Positions 41,790 to 52,390 of a DNA stretch of 64,000 nucleotides are shown in pieces. Origin of the DNA: Dendrolimus kikuchii (lineage: Eukaryota; Arthropoda; Insecta; Lepidoptera; Lasiocampidae); the NCBI GenBank assembly GCA_019925095.2, contig CM034413.1:13165001-13229000 (forward strand), in the 5' to 3' direction. Each line of letters opens with the position of its first letter. Positions within the stretch are counted from its first letter, which is position 1. Made by a program: the position numbers and the translations under genes. The notes under the pieces are model-generated. The model was not told the DNA's origin. It was given only the letters and a program-made list of their open reading frames with translations, and searched no databases.

Positions 41790-42905
41790 TTTTTGAAGTG
41801 AAACTTCTTTAGAATCGTTGTGATTTGAAACTCGATGAAACGAAAAAGCGACACTAAAAAGAGATAAACTCATATTTAATTCGAAATAAAACACATCTCT
41901 CTTTATCAGTTAGTATTAATTTTCAAATTTAGAATTTAGTATTAAATTTCAAATGAATTTTAGCTCTATCGGTATATGCTTAAAGCAGATATTCTTTTAT
42001 ACGTAGATCAAAGGAAATTTTGCGTAACGGTCCATTAAATTTTGAACTTTATCTTAGTGACTTAAAGTGTAATTTAGATTGAATTATTACGAATAAGGGT
42101 CAAAATACCTAAGAGTAAAGACGTCTATAATAGAATAGAAATGCAAAAATTCTTTCAACTAAAAAGAAATAAACTTATAAATCTATAGGATAGGAATCTA
42201 TAGGACTAAGCCTGCGAGTGAATGAGCTACGAGTTTTACATTGTCCAGTACAGATTAGAGAGACATTACACGGGTCCAATTTGGACCGAAATAAAACAAT
42301 CCTATTTTGAAGTGAACCTTCTTTAAAATTCTTGCGATTTGAAACTCAATGAAACGAATAAGCGACACTAAAAAGAGATAAACACATAAGTCTATAGGTC
42401 TAAGCATGCGATAGAATGAGATACAATCCTTATTAATATTATAAATGCGAAAGTAACTCTGTGTTGCGCTTTGACGGAAAAACTACAAGACCGATTTGGC
42501 TGAAAGTCAGTATATATATATTTTTTCTTTTTTCAATCCCGGGTATGAATATAAGATACTTTTTATCCCGAAAAATGGTATAGTTTCTGGGATAAAAATA
42601 TATTTGTCTCTCTGTTTGTTATGCTTTTACTGTACTGATTTGGCTGAATTTCGGAACATGTGTAATTTTAATACCGAGAGTGGACAATCAACACTTTTCG
42701 TTCCGGATAATGGGATAGATTATACATTTATGTAAAGGTTATCCCAGAAAGTAGGATAGGTTTTTTTTTGGTTATTTGCCATTTTCGTCATTTTGGTAAC
42801 TTTGGTAGTTTTAGTAGTTCTAAGCGTTGTAGATACATTAATCATCGATGTATGTTCTTTGAAGTTTCACTTCTGCTGCATGTTAACTGCACATACACAC
42901 ATTTT
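41790..42905. repeat. TIR repeat family D with duplicated left end
   Basis: GAAGTGAAACTTCTTTAGAAT at 41793 (split: GAAGTGAAACTTCTTT) and again GAAGTGAACCTTCTTTA at 42307; right end TTGAAGTTTCACTTCTGC near 42860 with ACACACATT. A Helitron-like segment starts at 42427. Confidence 0.55.
42427..42760 (+). repeat. Helitron-like segment in family D
   Basis: TCCTTATTAATATTATAAAT then GCGAAAGTAACTCTGTG, a Helitron-type 5' start after host A. Two copies of the GATTTGGCTGAA block follow. No CTAG end. Confidence 0.45.
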
Positions 42906-42984
42906 TTTTCATATTTAAGTGTTTTAGATAATATATATTAATAATAATAGCTTTAGAAATAAGTTATTTTATACTTTTTAGTTT

Positions 42985-43493
42985 TTGAAGTCGGTTTTTT
43001 TAAACGAAGTTTTTTTATTTTATTTGTTACTTTTTAGTGTCTAGCTGTGTGTGGGTAGACCTACGAAAGGTGCCGGGCTCCTTAAAAAATATAGGTCCCA
43101 AGAAACGGGAACAAAAAAAAATGTTCGTAAAATGAAAACTACTGGGCCAAACTATGTTAAATTTTTAAGGGACCAAATGGCAACTATTCCGCATCAAACT
43201 AAACAAGAATCACGTAAATCGGATCATAAATCTCAGCGTAATCGGTGTACATATGGAACGGAAAGGAAAATTTTTCATGAAAAATGTTTATAAAATGAAA
43301 ACTACTGGGCCACACTATGTCAAATTTTTAGGGGACCAAATGGCAGCTATTCCGCATCAAACTAAACAAGAATCACGTAAATCGGATCAAAAATCTCGGA
43401 GTAATCGGTGAACATACACATAAAAAGAAGAAACAAAAAAAAGATTCCGACGAATTGAGAACCTCCTCCTTTTTTTGAAGTCGGTTAAAAAGA
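42985..43493. repeat. GAAGTCGGTT repeat family with internal tandem duplication
   Basis: Bounded by TTTTTGAAGTCGGTTTTTTT and TTTTTTGAAGTCGGTTAAAA. The other copy is at 60172-60672, inverted. The segment AAAACTACTGGGCC to TAATCGGTG occurs twice, from about 43132 and from about 43295. Non-coding. Confidence 0.55.
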
Positions 43494-43514
43494 AACACGA
43501 CAAGAACAACTATG

Positions 43515-44270
43515 CTACTCAATAACTGTAACACTTTGTCCTTTCAATCTTCTGTCTAATATTTCATTGACTCTTTCGGTCTGATCGGATGAAAGAGAAA
43601 GACGAAACGCGTTTGCGAGTAAGGCCTCTGGGCCGTCTGCCTGTTCGCCAGTTTTGCATATATATACATACATAACTTCACGCCAGTTCCCTTGCGGGGT
43701 AGGCACGAACAACAGAGCGCCATTTAGGCTTATTCTTACACACCTCACTTGCTTCTTTGACATTCATAACCCTTGTCATGCACGCTCGTCTGTTCTTAAG
43801 GCTTCTAACATCACCTTCTGCTAGTACACGATCAATTTGATCATGGAAAGTGTGTCGTGGCCTTCCACGACTTCTGCATCCATCCACTTTTGCATTGTAT
43901 ATCTGTTTAGTCATTCTTTCATCATGCATTCTTTCCACATGCCCGAACCACCGGAGCATTCCTTTCCTTACCTTCACTCCGACACTCTCTTTCAGACCAA
44001 CTGTCTTTCTTACTTGCCAGTTTTGCAATGAAACAAAACCACAGGCTCCCCAATTTTGATAAGTTCATCGCCTCTCTGCCTATTTGTGTGTGGTCGTAAG
44101 AGAGTCTATCTTTTGATTTTAATCGTCTTTGGCACAACACCGCTGCGGATGTCGTTATTTTTCGTACATTTTTTTTTGCAAGTCCCAACAGGCTGCCGTA
44201 TCGTTTCAATTTGCGCATTGCTGGCAGTTGTCTTTGGACTTCCTGGAAATGTTGGATGCAAGCCAAATGG
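43515..44270 (-). pseudogene. unidentified coding remnant split by RTE-A
   Basis: Minus strand left of the insertion site reads GEPVVLFHCKTGEQADGPEA then LLANAFRLSLSSDQTERVNE and INKS-like tail ending KGQSVTVIE and a stop at 43515. The RTE-A copy interrupts the CKTG codons. Upstream (44030-44270) another frame reads RKLKRYGSLLGLAKKNVRK. At least one frameshift and one stop occur upstream. I do not recognise the family; it may be a transposon ORF or a dead host exon. Confidence 0.35.
43659..44015 (-). mobile_element. RTE-A 3' end, 357 bp, with 12-bp TSD
   Basis: Open from LKESVGVKVRKGMLRWFG to AYPARELA. GCCAGTTTTGCA at 43647-43658 recurs at 44016-44027. Confidence 0.9.
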
Positions 44271-44339
44271 TCTTGGACAATGTATGTGGGTTTTATGTGC
44301 TAGGTGTTACACGTACCTACCAGAACATTAGCATTCGCC

Positions 44340-44695
44340 CGGCGTCGTTTGTATCCGTCAAATAACAACTGTATGAGAGAATATGTAACTCTTGTTCAAA
44401 ATAGCAATAGCCGAACATAGAGTAAAGTAAAGCTATTATCAGATAGGTTCGTCATGTGTTAACTGTATTTATCTTATTTATTGCATCATCTAGATTGCCG
44501 ATTTAATTAAATTAATTAGGTACAATTAATTACAGATTATAACTATCGCAAAATATTTAGCTATTCCTGAGCTTGTTAGCGCATGTGCATCGGACCAAAG
44601 CTGAAGTGAGAATGACCGTTCGTTGCTATGGCCATTCACTTTTATTCCCGAGCGATGATGAAGTGAGTTGAGTAGTAGTCAGAACTACCCGCGAA
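44340..44695. other. intergenic, no gene seen
   Basis: AT-rich, no exon signals. Confidence 0.4.
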
Positions 44696-44696
44696 T

Positions 44697-44993
44697 ATTA
44701 TCTACAATAGAATAATAATTTACATTTACACATACATACTTCTGTACAAAACTTATAAAAAAAAAAGATTTTGAGATATAAATAGAATATAAAATATAAA
44801 GAAAAACAATATTTAGCTAGACGTGTTGCTGGGGAGTTTCTTGCCGCTTCTTCTCCTTTACAGCATTAACACGTTGCGAAGCGGTGTACATAGAATAGGA
44901 AGTAAAAATTAAATTTTAACTTACATGTATGACCTTCAAAAAGTGTTCTCTAGTGGAACTAATTTTGAATAAAAAATTTTGAATTTGATACAC
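44697..44993 (-). repeat. LINE 3' tail (AGAAGCGGCAA family)
   Basis: Reverse complement matches 24741-25165 without the piggyBac-like insertion. It therefore shows the unoccupied site. Confidence 0.6.
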
Positions 44994-45009
44994 TTCAAAC
45001 TTTTTTATC

Positions 45010-45312
45010 CTTACAATACAGGAGACATGCTAACGGCCCACCTGATGAAGAGTGTTTACCATCGCCTATAGACATTTACAACACCAAAGTTGCTGCCAAT
45101 GTACTGCCAGCCTTCTAGAGGCGATTAGAACCTGACAACTGATGCCGGAACACAACTCAATTTTGTTATAGCGGCATGCCTTAGACCAGGGGTGGTGGCC
45201 ATGCAGACGGGAAAATGCTCTTACACCTACCTGGCTGTGAGTTGTTTCATTGTCTCTTACAACCGACTGCCGGGTCACAGGAATTTATATTTTTTCTCCG
45301 GTCCTGCACGGC
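45010..45312 (-). repeat. SINE-M old full-length copy
   Basis: CAGGAGACATGCTAACGGCC to TTTTCTCCGGTCCTGCACGG; many substitutions relative to other copies. Confidence 0.75.
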
Positions 45313-45672
45313 TGAAAACTGAAGTTATTGAAAGCTGGTTTTAGGGCGCCTACCGTTCCGTAGGTATCATATGTATACTTGTATCACAATCAGCGTGATT
45401 GTTGGCCTGATGCCAACCACACGCGTGGTTACGCGTGTAGTATCGCAAGAAAAATTAGTTCCGTGATGTCATTCTAACGTCATGATCTGTGTAATCGACA
45501 TATCGGAGCGTAGGCACGTGCCATTTGATGCTGTATAAATATCGCTTTCACACGATCCGACGCTCGGACCGAGTGCACACGGATTTCTACTCGTAACGCC
45601 GCGTCCTCACCTGCGAGCTAAAACTGTAGCTGTAACGTTGTACATTACTCTAACTAAATGATCTTTTTTAAA
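45313..45672. other. intergenic with a TATA-like motif
   Basis: GC-richer unique sequence. TGTATAAATATCGC at 45531-45544 resembles a TATA box, but no coding sequence follows before repeat X. Confidence 0.3.
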
Positions 45673-45975
45673 TATAAGCTTTTGAGATCCTGGATATCAT
45701 GTAGCAGCAGAGTGCTAGCCAAGATAAGTAAAACGAGTCCAAACACGACGGGTCTGTCTTGTTTAGTACAGGAGTTCCTATGACCACCTTCCGGCTCCAT
45801 CATCAGATCAGCTCCAGGTTACCATATTATTACATTGTCACGCGATATACATATGCGTGCAAAATTTCAGCTCAATCGGAAACCGGGGAAGTTGGTCAAA
45901 TTTAACATGCAAGATTCCACCCGAACTTACATACATACATAGGTACATCCATCGCAAGTTAAATAAAAGCTTGTA
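45673..45975 (+). repeat. repeat family X copy 2
   Basis: TATAAGCTTTTGAGATCCTG to TAAATAAAAGCTTGTA; see 38071-38389. Confidence 0.6.
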
Positions 45976-46955
45976 AAATCATAGTGTAGGTGGCTCGCAG
46001 CGAGCTTTTGATTGCCGGTTTTTGTCGCGCATCACGCAGTACGCGGCCAGTTAGCCATCTGGCGAAGTGTTTGACTACTTGCCGTGGCTATTTTGTGAGC
46101 AACCGCTAATTAACTAGGTTCACTTACTATCCTGGTAGTTGCGTGCCGACTGACGACAATGTGCCTACTTTCAAATGTACCTTATTTTATTTAATAAAGG
46201 GGCTAACAGCTGTAGTCTTACAAACTGACGTTACAGAGATAGCTATTCATAAGCTGTAAATAATATTCGCTACTGCCCTCGCATGTGCTACAGCGGCAAT
46301 TGGTAATCAGAGAGCAAACTCGGACCATGTTAAACTTTTCCAGTCTACCCGGATGACTTAACAGTAGATAATGGCGTCAACTGAGGGCCTTAAGTGTATG
46401 TTTTTGGAGAACCGCTGTTGAAGTTATACAGTTCGAGTGTATTGGAGCCGAGCATACTCTGATCGTGTAAACACGGCTTTATTTGACGTCTATTTTTTTA
46501 TATGTATTTTTTATTTATTGCATCATGTTTTTGCATCCCTATTGTAATATTCATCTGAGGTCTAAAAACGACCTAATTTGTGCAGTCTTTCCAGAATTCG
46601 AACCCGAGTCATATGCAACAAATGCAATCAACATTTGATATAAGAAATATAATTGAAAAATTCATTTAATTCGCTTCAAGGCTTCTCTTATTTTATAATT
46701 CAAGGCAGCGAACATATTGTAGTAGCGTATTGTGTGTTTGAAAACACACTTGTGTGTTTGTGTATTAATAGTGTTTGTTTGCGTGTGGGTACGTCTGCGT
46801 TGAATGAAACCCGACACTGGCTAGCTCGTACTCGTAAAGTGAGGGCGAGTCACCTGTGTTGCCAGGGTGAGAATTCATAAAAATCGCTAAATAACAAATT
46901 TTACAATTATTACAATTCTTTTTAATTATTACAAAACGCCTAATGGACAAAACAG
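45976..46955. other. intergenic, no gene seen
   Basis: Includes a GT-rich low-complexity run at about 46730-46795. No exon assigned. Confidence 0.4.
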
Positions 46956-46960
46956 GAGAC

Positions 46961-47080
46961 CGGAAGGCTGGAGCTTACCTCGCTCAAAGGATTAGCCTTT
47001 GTATCCAGCGAGGTAATGCTGCCAGCCTTCTAGGTACAATGCCCAGCGACAGTGGTCTGGTGGGACTGGACGGGCTTTAA
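46961..47080 (+). pseudogene. LINE ORF C-terminus fragment
   Basis: Encodes AGAYLAQRISLCIQRGNAAS then LLGTMPSDSG and a stop at 47078. The QRGNAAS-LGT motif ends a group of arthropod LINE polymerases. Only 38 codons remain, followed by an AT-rich UTR. Confidence 0.6.
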
Positions 47081-47585
47081 TATAGGTTTTATTTTAATAT
47101 TAGTTTTTTTTTTACTATTGTATATATATTTTTAAGTTAGGTTTATTTATAGGATATTTTAGATATTTTAATTAATATTAATTTGTATAGGCTATAATTA
47201 AATAAACATAATGTTAATTTTTTTTTTATAATTATAAAATTTATTTACTTATTTAAATTCTAGTATAATCTTGGCAAAATTTGACGTTGAATTGCAATTA
47301 TCCACACACGATAACCATTTTCATCGGGTGCGCCGTAAGTCTGTCTAGTGTCCCCAAGCTATAAATAATGTTGTGTGTTTGTATTAGTGTAGATTTTGAT
47401 AGTAAATCACGAATTTAGTATTACAACAAGAAATTATTACTCACCTAAATCTGTACCAAAGGCTGACGTAGTATTATGGCTTAATTTCAAAATGAATATG
47501 TCCGAGCAGGCAAAAATACATTTATTAATGTTTATTTATTCAGCCGTTCTCTTTATTTTTTCTGTGTTTTTATGGTTCAAAAATT
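47081..47585. other. intergenic, no gene seen
   Basis: T-rich and AT-rich DNA, probably including the UTR of the preceding LINE fragment. Confidence 0.4.
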
Positions 47586-47587
47586 CT

Positions 47588-47885
47588 ATGCAAGAACAGA
47601 AAAAGAATACTAATTCTTGAGGCAGGACGGTCTGTTGTAGGAAGTGACAAAACAATCCACAGCTAAGTGATAGGGCATTTGTTCGTCTGGGTAGCTTCCA
47701 CTCCTTATCTAGATTATGCTCCCACAATACCCTTGAGTTATATTCCGACATGAATAGCCAGGTTTCAGTCCCTCATCCGAGGTCGGCAGCGCATTGGTGT
47801 TGCAAATATCCATAGTTTACTGTAACTGTTTTCCATCAAGTGGGCTAACTGCCTGTTTGCTGTACCAATGCATTAAAAAACCACC
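47588..47885 (+). repeat. SINE-M old full-length copy
   Basis: GCAAGAACAGAAAAAGAATA to TGCCTGTTTGCTGTACCAAT; diverged, with GGTCGGCAGCGCATTGGTGT closer to the LINE-V tail than younger copies are. Confidence 0.65.
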
Positions 47886-47974
47886 CAATTCACTTTACGT
47901 TCTGGTTGATCTTATTGTAATATCCTATATTCGTGAGTCATTACTCAGAGCTTCCGGCAAACTAATCTTTGTAT

Positions 47975-48170
47975 AGTTCATGAATGTTGTACTATTAGGA
48001 ATCGGTTCCTTAAATTGTACTAAAAGAAACTTTTCACATTACATGTTATTAGTTCACTCGAACAGCGCGCCAGTTAGTGATCCGACAGTCTTGTACAGTT
48101 CATGTACGATGTACTATTTCGTAACGATTCCTTAGCCTGTACTAAAAGGAAACGTTTCACATTACCAAAC
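47975..48170. repeat. two-unit tandem duplication, ~122-bp period
   Basis: AGTTCATGAATGTTGTACTA (47977) and AGTTCATGTACGATGTACTA (48099) each lead to a TGTACTAAAAG-AAAC-TTTCACATTAC block. Unit identity is roughly 80%. Confidence 0.5.
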
Positions 48171-48339
48171 GTCAATCGGTTTATTAATTCAGTCGGGGAG
48201 CTATCGGACATCTTGTTTAGCGACGAACTATTACGGATCATGATTCGGTTGCTAATAAAGATCTAAAAGTTCTAATGATCGAATAATACTATTAAGGTGA
48301 ACTATCTATTTTACCCTCCCATTTTTCTTCTCTTCAAGT

Positions 48340-48540
48340 CACAGCATGTTGCGAAGCGGTGGTAAATTTGATTAGGCTCCCATAGAGTAAATGATAACCA
48401 TAAACAAAATTAAAACTAAATAATTAAAATGAACAAGTTGGCGTTATGCTAAATAAAAGTTTGACAATACTCGTTGACACTTGACATCTTTGTCTTCCGT
48501 GATCACGGCTACTGAAAAGTGGCCGAAACATCGGAATAAT
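48340..48540 (-). repeat. single arm of the fold-back family
   Basis: GATTAGGCTCCCATAGAGTA, then GTGGCCGAAACATCGGAA. Corresponds to the right half of 25866-26349. Confidence 0.6.
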
Positions 48541-48584
48541 AAAAAAGATATTAAGGTGAACTAGTTTACTGACCTAATTTTGCT

Positions 48585-48806
48585 ATGAAGGAGGTTGCTC
48601 ACGTCGATGACCGAATAAGCGCAAGACTACAGCAAACCTGTCGTGCCTGGCAACTCGAATGCATCGACCCGACACGTTATTGTGAAAGCCCGAATGTACT
48701 TAATAAGTGGGTACATGATTTATCGACGCTTTGTCGCCGCACATACGCGAAACGGGATTACGCGGACCGCGGAACGCGGGACGATTTGACCAATAAATTA
48801 TATTAA
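48585..48806 (+). CDS. hypothetical 73-residue ORF
   Basis: Open frame with three cysteines and many charged residues: ISARLQQTCRAWQLECIDPT, then LCRRTYAKRDYADRGTRDDL. Composition looks coding-like against AT-rich flanks, but no domain, splice site or homologue is recognised. It may be a fragment of a transposon ORF. Confidence 0.25.
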   Translation: MKEVAHVDDRISARLQQTCRAWQLECIDPTRYCESPNVLNKWVHDLSTLCRRTYAKRDYADRGTRDDLTNKLY

Positions 48807-49004
48807 ACAATGACCCGAAAATATGTGTGGTATGAACAATAGAATGCGGTGCATATGGAATAATCTCATTGTGTGTGGTAGTATTAATTGTAGTACCACG
48901 ATTATTGGAGCGTGTTTGTTAAATTTATATGAAATAGAGCTGAAATAAGAAAGCTTTTGTTTATTTCCTCTCTCGTATTTTATTGCTCGTGTATACAGTA
49001 CAGC

Positions 49005-49055
49005 AAACATGCTGAAGGCCCTCCTGGAAAATGGTTAATATCGCCTATGGGCATT
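49005..49055 (-). repeat. SINE-M short fragment
   Basis: GCAAACATGCTGAAGGCCC then GGTTAATATCGCCTATGGGC. Confidence 0.45.
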
Positions 49056-49074
49056 CGCAATACCAGCCACCTAC

Positions 49075-49295
49075 GGGCCGTTCCATTAGTAGCTCACAAC
49101 GCCCAAAATGCTCTGTTAGCCGTTCCACAAGGCGACCGCGGTCGTTGTGGTCGTGGCGAAAACGTCACTAATGACGTCATCATGTCAAAAGGTGGGTCGA
49201 ATAGCCGTTCCACTTGGGTTTACGATTGCAACGCCGGCAAGCAAGTGGAACGGCCAAAATCGTGGTCGTTGTGAGTCTCTAATGGAACGTAGCCC
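49075..49295. mobile_element. 221-bp MITE
   Basis: Left GGGCCGTTCCATTAGTAGCT; right, reverse complemented, GGGCTACGTTCCATTAGAGA, both continuing into CTCACAACG. An internal CGTTCCAC palindrome family repeats. A partial relative is at 13183-13262. Confidence 0.6.
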
Positions 49296-49355
49296 TAGAC
49301 AAGTGGCAGTGGCAAGCGAAATTGTATAAGAATGACACGTAGCTATGCTAAGTAC

Positions 49356-49773
49356 TGTTACGAGTTACGCGACTCGAATTAAAAATGACGTTGGAATTAC
49401 TATAGAATTTATTAGAACTATACAAACACGTATAACATAGGTACAAATATAACCGGACGCAATAAGTCCAAATGTAATGCACAATTCAATAACACGTCTT
49501 GCCTCGCTTGTGTTTACGCTTTGACTGCCCCAGCCCTCCGTTCGGGCATTGTTTTATACTAAAACTATACAATATGTCTCGACTCTACCGCGTAAACAAT
49601 CATTTCCAAGAATCACAACTGGCCAATGCCTACCATAAAGATTACAATACAATAGGCTGTGTCTAATTACAAATTTTAAACACAAAGTAAACAAAAGAAG
49701 TCCACATGCGGGAAGGTAATAAACTGTGCTTTATGGCAGGCAGGTGTGCATTCACTTTTGTCAACATGTAACA
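49356..49773 (+). repeat. LTR-G solo LTR, 418 bp
   Basis: TGTTACGAGTTACGCGACTC to TTTTGTCAACATGTAACA, shortened internally relative to 37199-37709. Confidence 0.6.
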
Positions 49774-49912
49774 ACAGTATTATGTCATTCCAATGCATTT
49801 TCATTATATCTGTTTAGCTCTAATGCCACTTGTCTAGGAGGTCGGAGCTGCTAAATTTCATAGGCGAAGATCCGGTAATAAGGAATGTGCCCGCCGGGAT
49901 GGTTACCATCCC

Positions 49913-50368
49913 CAGGGGCGGTAGGCACGGCAGGCAGCAAAATTTAGCGGCGGCAAAAATGCCCTACTAAAAATGAACTACTAAAGCATAAAAAAAGAAA
50001 TGTAAATTTGTTTTTCTATAAAATTAAAATTAAATTTGTATTAATATTAATGTCTTATCTCAATCTATACTAATATTATAAACAGGTAAAGTTTGTGAGT
50101 TTGTGACGTTGTAGGGGGTAATCTCTGGATCTACTAAACCGATTTTAAAAATTATTTTACTGTTGGAAAGCTACGTTAACAGGGAGTGTCATAGGCTATA
50201 TTATAACATGACGCTATATACCACGGGAGCGGGACAGAGCGCGGGGTAAACCGCGCCGGGCCGCTAGTTATATATAAGTATTCTGGTTAACGAAGTTTTC
50301 TTAAGCTTCGGTGGGGCCGGCGTTTTTCGAGTTTGCCAACGGCGGCAAAAATTCCTGGGCCGGCCCTG
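49913..50368. mobile_element. hAT-like non-autonomous element with nested Helitron
   Basis: CAGGGGCGG at the left and CCGGCCCTG at the right (complement CAGGGCCGG) with GCGGCGGCAAAAATGCC-type subterminal sequence near both ends. Imperfect 8-bp flanks, ACCATCCC and CCAACCCT, fit an aged duplication. Confidence 0.6.
50064..50267 (+). mobile_element. complete short Helitron, 204 bp
   Basis: Starts TCTATACTAATATTATAA after host A (50063) and ends GGGCCGCTAG before host T (50268). The hairpin GCGCGG-GGTAAA-CCGCGC at 50239-50256 lies 7 bp before the terminal CTAG. TC start, CTAG end, sub-terminal hairpin and A/T target are the defining Helitron features. Confidence 0.88.
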
Positions 50369-50584
50369 CCAACCCTGGTCTAGAGCATGCCGTCATAAAC
50401 AACCTTGAGTTGTGATCCGGCACCAGTGTCTAAGTTCCAGTCCCCGAGTTTGGTGTTTCAAATGTCCATAGGCGACGGTAACCACTTTTCATCAGGCGAG
50501 CCGTCAGACTGAAAGCTGTACTTCAGCAAATAAAAAAAATCAAAATTTCTTCTGACATAAAACTTACATATAATTACACTTACC

Positions 50585-51050
50585 ACTTCGCCATGTTACT
50601 AGTAGCACACAGTGGCATGGGCATGTAATGAGGAGGGATTGAAGTCACGTGATAAAAAGAATATTAAACTGCAAGATTGATGGGTATAAGGTTTTTTTTT
50701 ATTGCACGAGATCAGCAGACAGGCAGACGGCCCACTTGATGGAAAACGGTTACCATCGCCTATGGACATTTGCAACAGCAAAGGTGCTACAAATGCGCTG
50801 CTGCTCTCTTAAGGGAGACTGGAACCTGGTCACTAATGCCGGAAAACAACTCAAGCTTGTTATGGCGACATACTTTAGACCAGGGGTGGTAGCCATCCAA
50901 TCGGGCAAATGCCCTACCACCTGGTAAAGGTAGACCAGAAAAGAGATGGATGGATTGTGTGAAGGATGATATGATGATTCATGGTGTAACAGAGGACGTA
51001 TGTCAGAATAGAGGAGTATGGAAGGAAAAGTCATATGGTGCCGTCTCTAG
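50585..51050 (+). pseudogene. RTE-C LINE C-terminus split by SINE-M
   Basis: Segments 50585-50690 (WHGHVMRRD, then VIKRILNCKIDGYK) and 50927-51050 (GRPEKRWMDCVKDDMM, then DVCQNRGVWKEKSYG) form one RTE-C tail. A SINE-M copy sits between them. One stop is visible. Confidence 0.75.
50691..50926 (-). repeat. SINE-M copy nested in RTE-C
   Basis: T-rich head at 50691, ends at CCCTACCACCTGG. Flanks TATAAGG and TAAAGG may be a remnant of the duplication. Confidence 0.75.
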
Positions 51051-51054
51051 ATAA

Positions 51055-51255
51055 TTGACCACCCCTGGTCTAAAGCATGTCGCTATAACAACCTTGAGTT
51101 GTGTTCCGGCGTTAGTGACCAGGTTCCAGTGGCCCTTAAGAGAGCAGCAGCGCATTTGTACCACCTTTGGTGTTGTAAATGTCTATAGGCGATGGTAACC
51201 GCTTTCTTTAAAGTGGACCGTATGCTTGTCTGCTGCACTCCTGCAAAAAAAATTG
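51055..51255 (+). repeat. SINE-M 3' two-thirds
   Basis: ACCACCCCTGGTCTAAAGCA to GCTGCACTCCTGCAAAAAAA. Confidence 0.75.
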
Positions 51256-51310
51256 AGGAAAGGTCAAAGAAAAAAGAGAGAAAACCAGGGTATCAATCAT
51301 TTTTTTTAAA

Positions 51311-51605
51311 TAAATTGATGTTGTGGTAGCGTAATGGCTAGCGCACGTGTCCCGATCTCAAAGGGCGTGGGTCCAATCCTGTCCGGAACGCATGCACCAC
51401 TTAGACAGATTTCTAACCTAAAGTGCATATTGTTACAATTACCTCGTGCTAACAACTGTGAAGGAAAACATCGTAATGCAACCTGCACATCGAGATAACC
51501 GATGTGTTAAACCTGCCAAGCCGCCTTGGACAAGCGTGGCAGGTATACTGTCTGTTCCCCTATAATGGGAGACCCGAGCCCAGCAGTGGGAGATTTATGG
51601 GCTGT
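51311..51605 (+). repeat. second tRNA-derived SINE with a LINE-like tail
   Basis: TGGTAGCGTAATGGCTAGCG gives an A-box-like head and GGGTCCAATCC a B-box-like motif. The 3' part reads CCTGCCAAGCCGCCTTGG and GAGCCCAGCAGTGGGAGAT, a frequent lepidopteran LINE tail. It is not a functional tRNA gene. Confidence 0.6.
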
Positions 51606-52140
51606 TATAATCATCCCTTAACTTCTATGACTACGGCTGTAACTAAATGTATAAAATCATTGTGTTCATTTCAGTTGTTAACATTTCACTGTTTGGTTTG
51701 ATATGTTAACAAAGATTTTTAAAAAATCTGCTAACTTAAGAAACCTAGATATGTATATACTAAATGTAGTCTAAGTGATATTTAGCATTAGTATGTTAAT
51801 ACTGAGCAATATATGCTAATAAGTCATCCTGAACCGAGAGGCACGACGTGTGCGAGCGATTGCAAGTTAACTTGCGTCAAATACATGGTGAAATTGTGGT
51901 GTATGTTATATGAGAAAGTACTATGATCAATGATCATCTAGCTGATGGTAAGCGGCTGTCATCGTCCATGGACATTGCAACCAGAGTTTAAAGCTGTGGT
52001 ACATGGTTTAGTACTATCCCGTTTTCAGGGATAAAAAGTATCCTGTGTTCATTCTCGGTATTGAGACAACTACACATTTTTTGCAGTTCGCCGTTTGACA
52101 TTTCTTCACAGAAACTGAACCTTATAAGCTACTCTACAGA
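51606..52140. other. intergenic with small repeat scraps
   Basis: Includes a 50-bp SINE-M scrap at 51935-51990 and a Helitron-type block (GGGATAAAAAGTATCC) near 52030. No gene. Confidence 0.4.
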
Positions 52141-52147
52141 TGTTATT

Positions 52148-52260
52148 TTTGAAGTGAAACTTCTATATAGAGGCGGGGGGGGGGGGTTAGGCTTTTTCTG
52201 TCACGAAAAAGCGTTACGGCCGTGTGGAAGTGCGGCATGAACTTAGACTAGACGTGGTGA
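52148..52260. repeat. family D left-end fragment with G12 run
   Basis: TTTTGAAGTGAAACTTCTA starts like family D, then a run of twelve G at 52175-52186. Confidence 0.45.
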
Positions 52261-52390
52261 GAGGCGGCATATGTTTAAATAAACAATGCATTCATTAAGA
52301 TGTACCTAAGCTAACCAAATCATAATTTGCAGTAAACCTGCGAAAAATCGAAATATGTGCTGGGACACATAGTAGAAGTGATACTTCAGC

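Larger units (their letters stand above)
49838..50536 (+). repeat. SINE-M copy split by a hAT-like element
   Basis: Left piece ends GGATGGTTACCATCCC at 49912; right piece resumes ACCCTGGTCTAGAGCATGCC at 50372 and ends CTTCAGCAAATAAAA. The SINE-M order is restored if the middle is removed. Confidence 0.65.

Noticed and set aside
43515..44031. Zinc-binding or ATPase gene at the unrecognised frame
   Set aside because: No motif supports any named family; only an unidentified coding remnant can be claimed.
45531..45600. Promoter at the TATAAATA motif
   Set aside because: No initiator, exon or coding sequence follows before repeat X; kept only as a note.
51320..51385. tRNA gene suggested by TGGCTAGCG and GGGTCCAATCC
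   Set aside because: Followed by a LINE-type tail (GAGCCCAGCAGTGGGAG) and lacking a closed acceptor stem.
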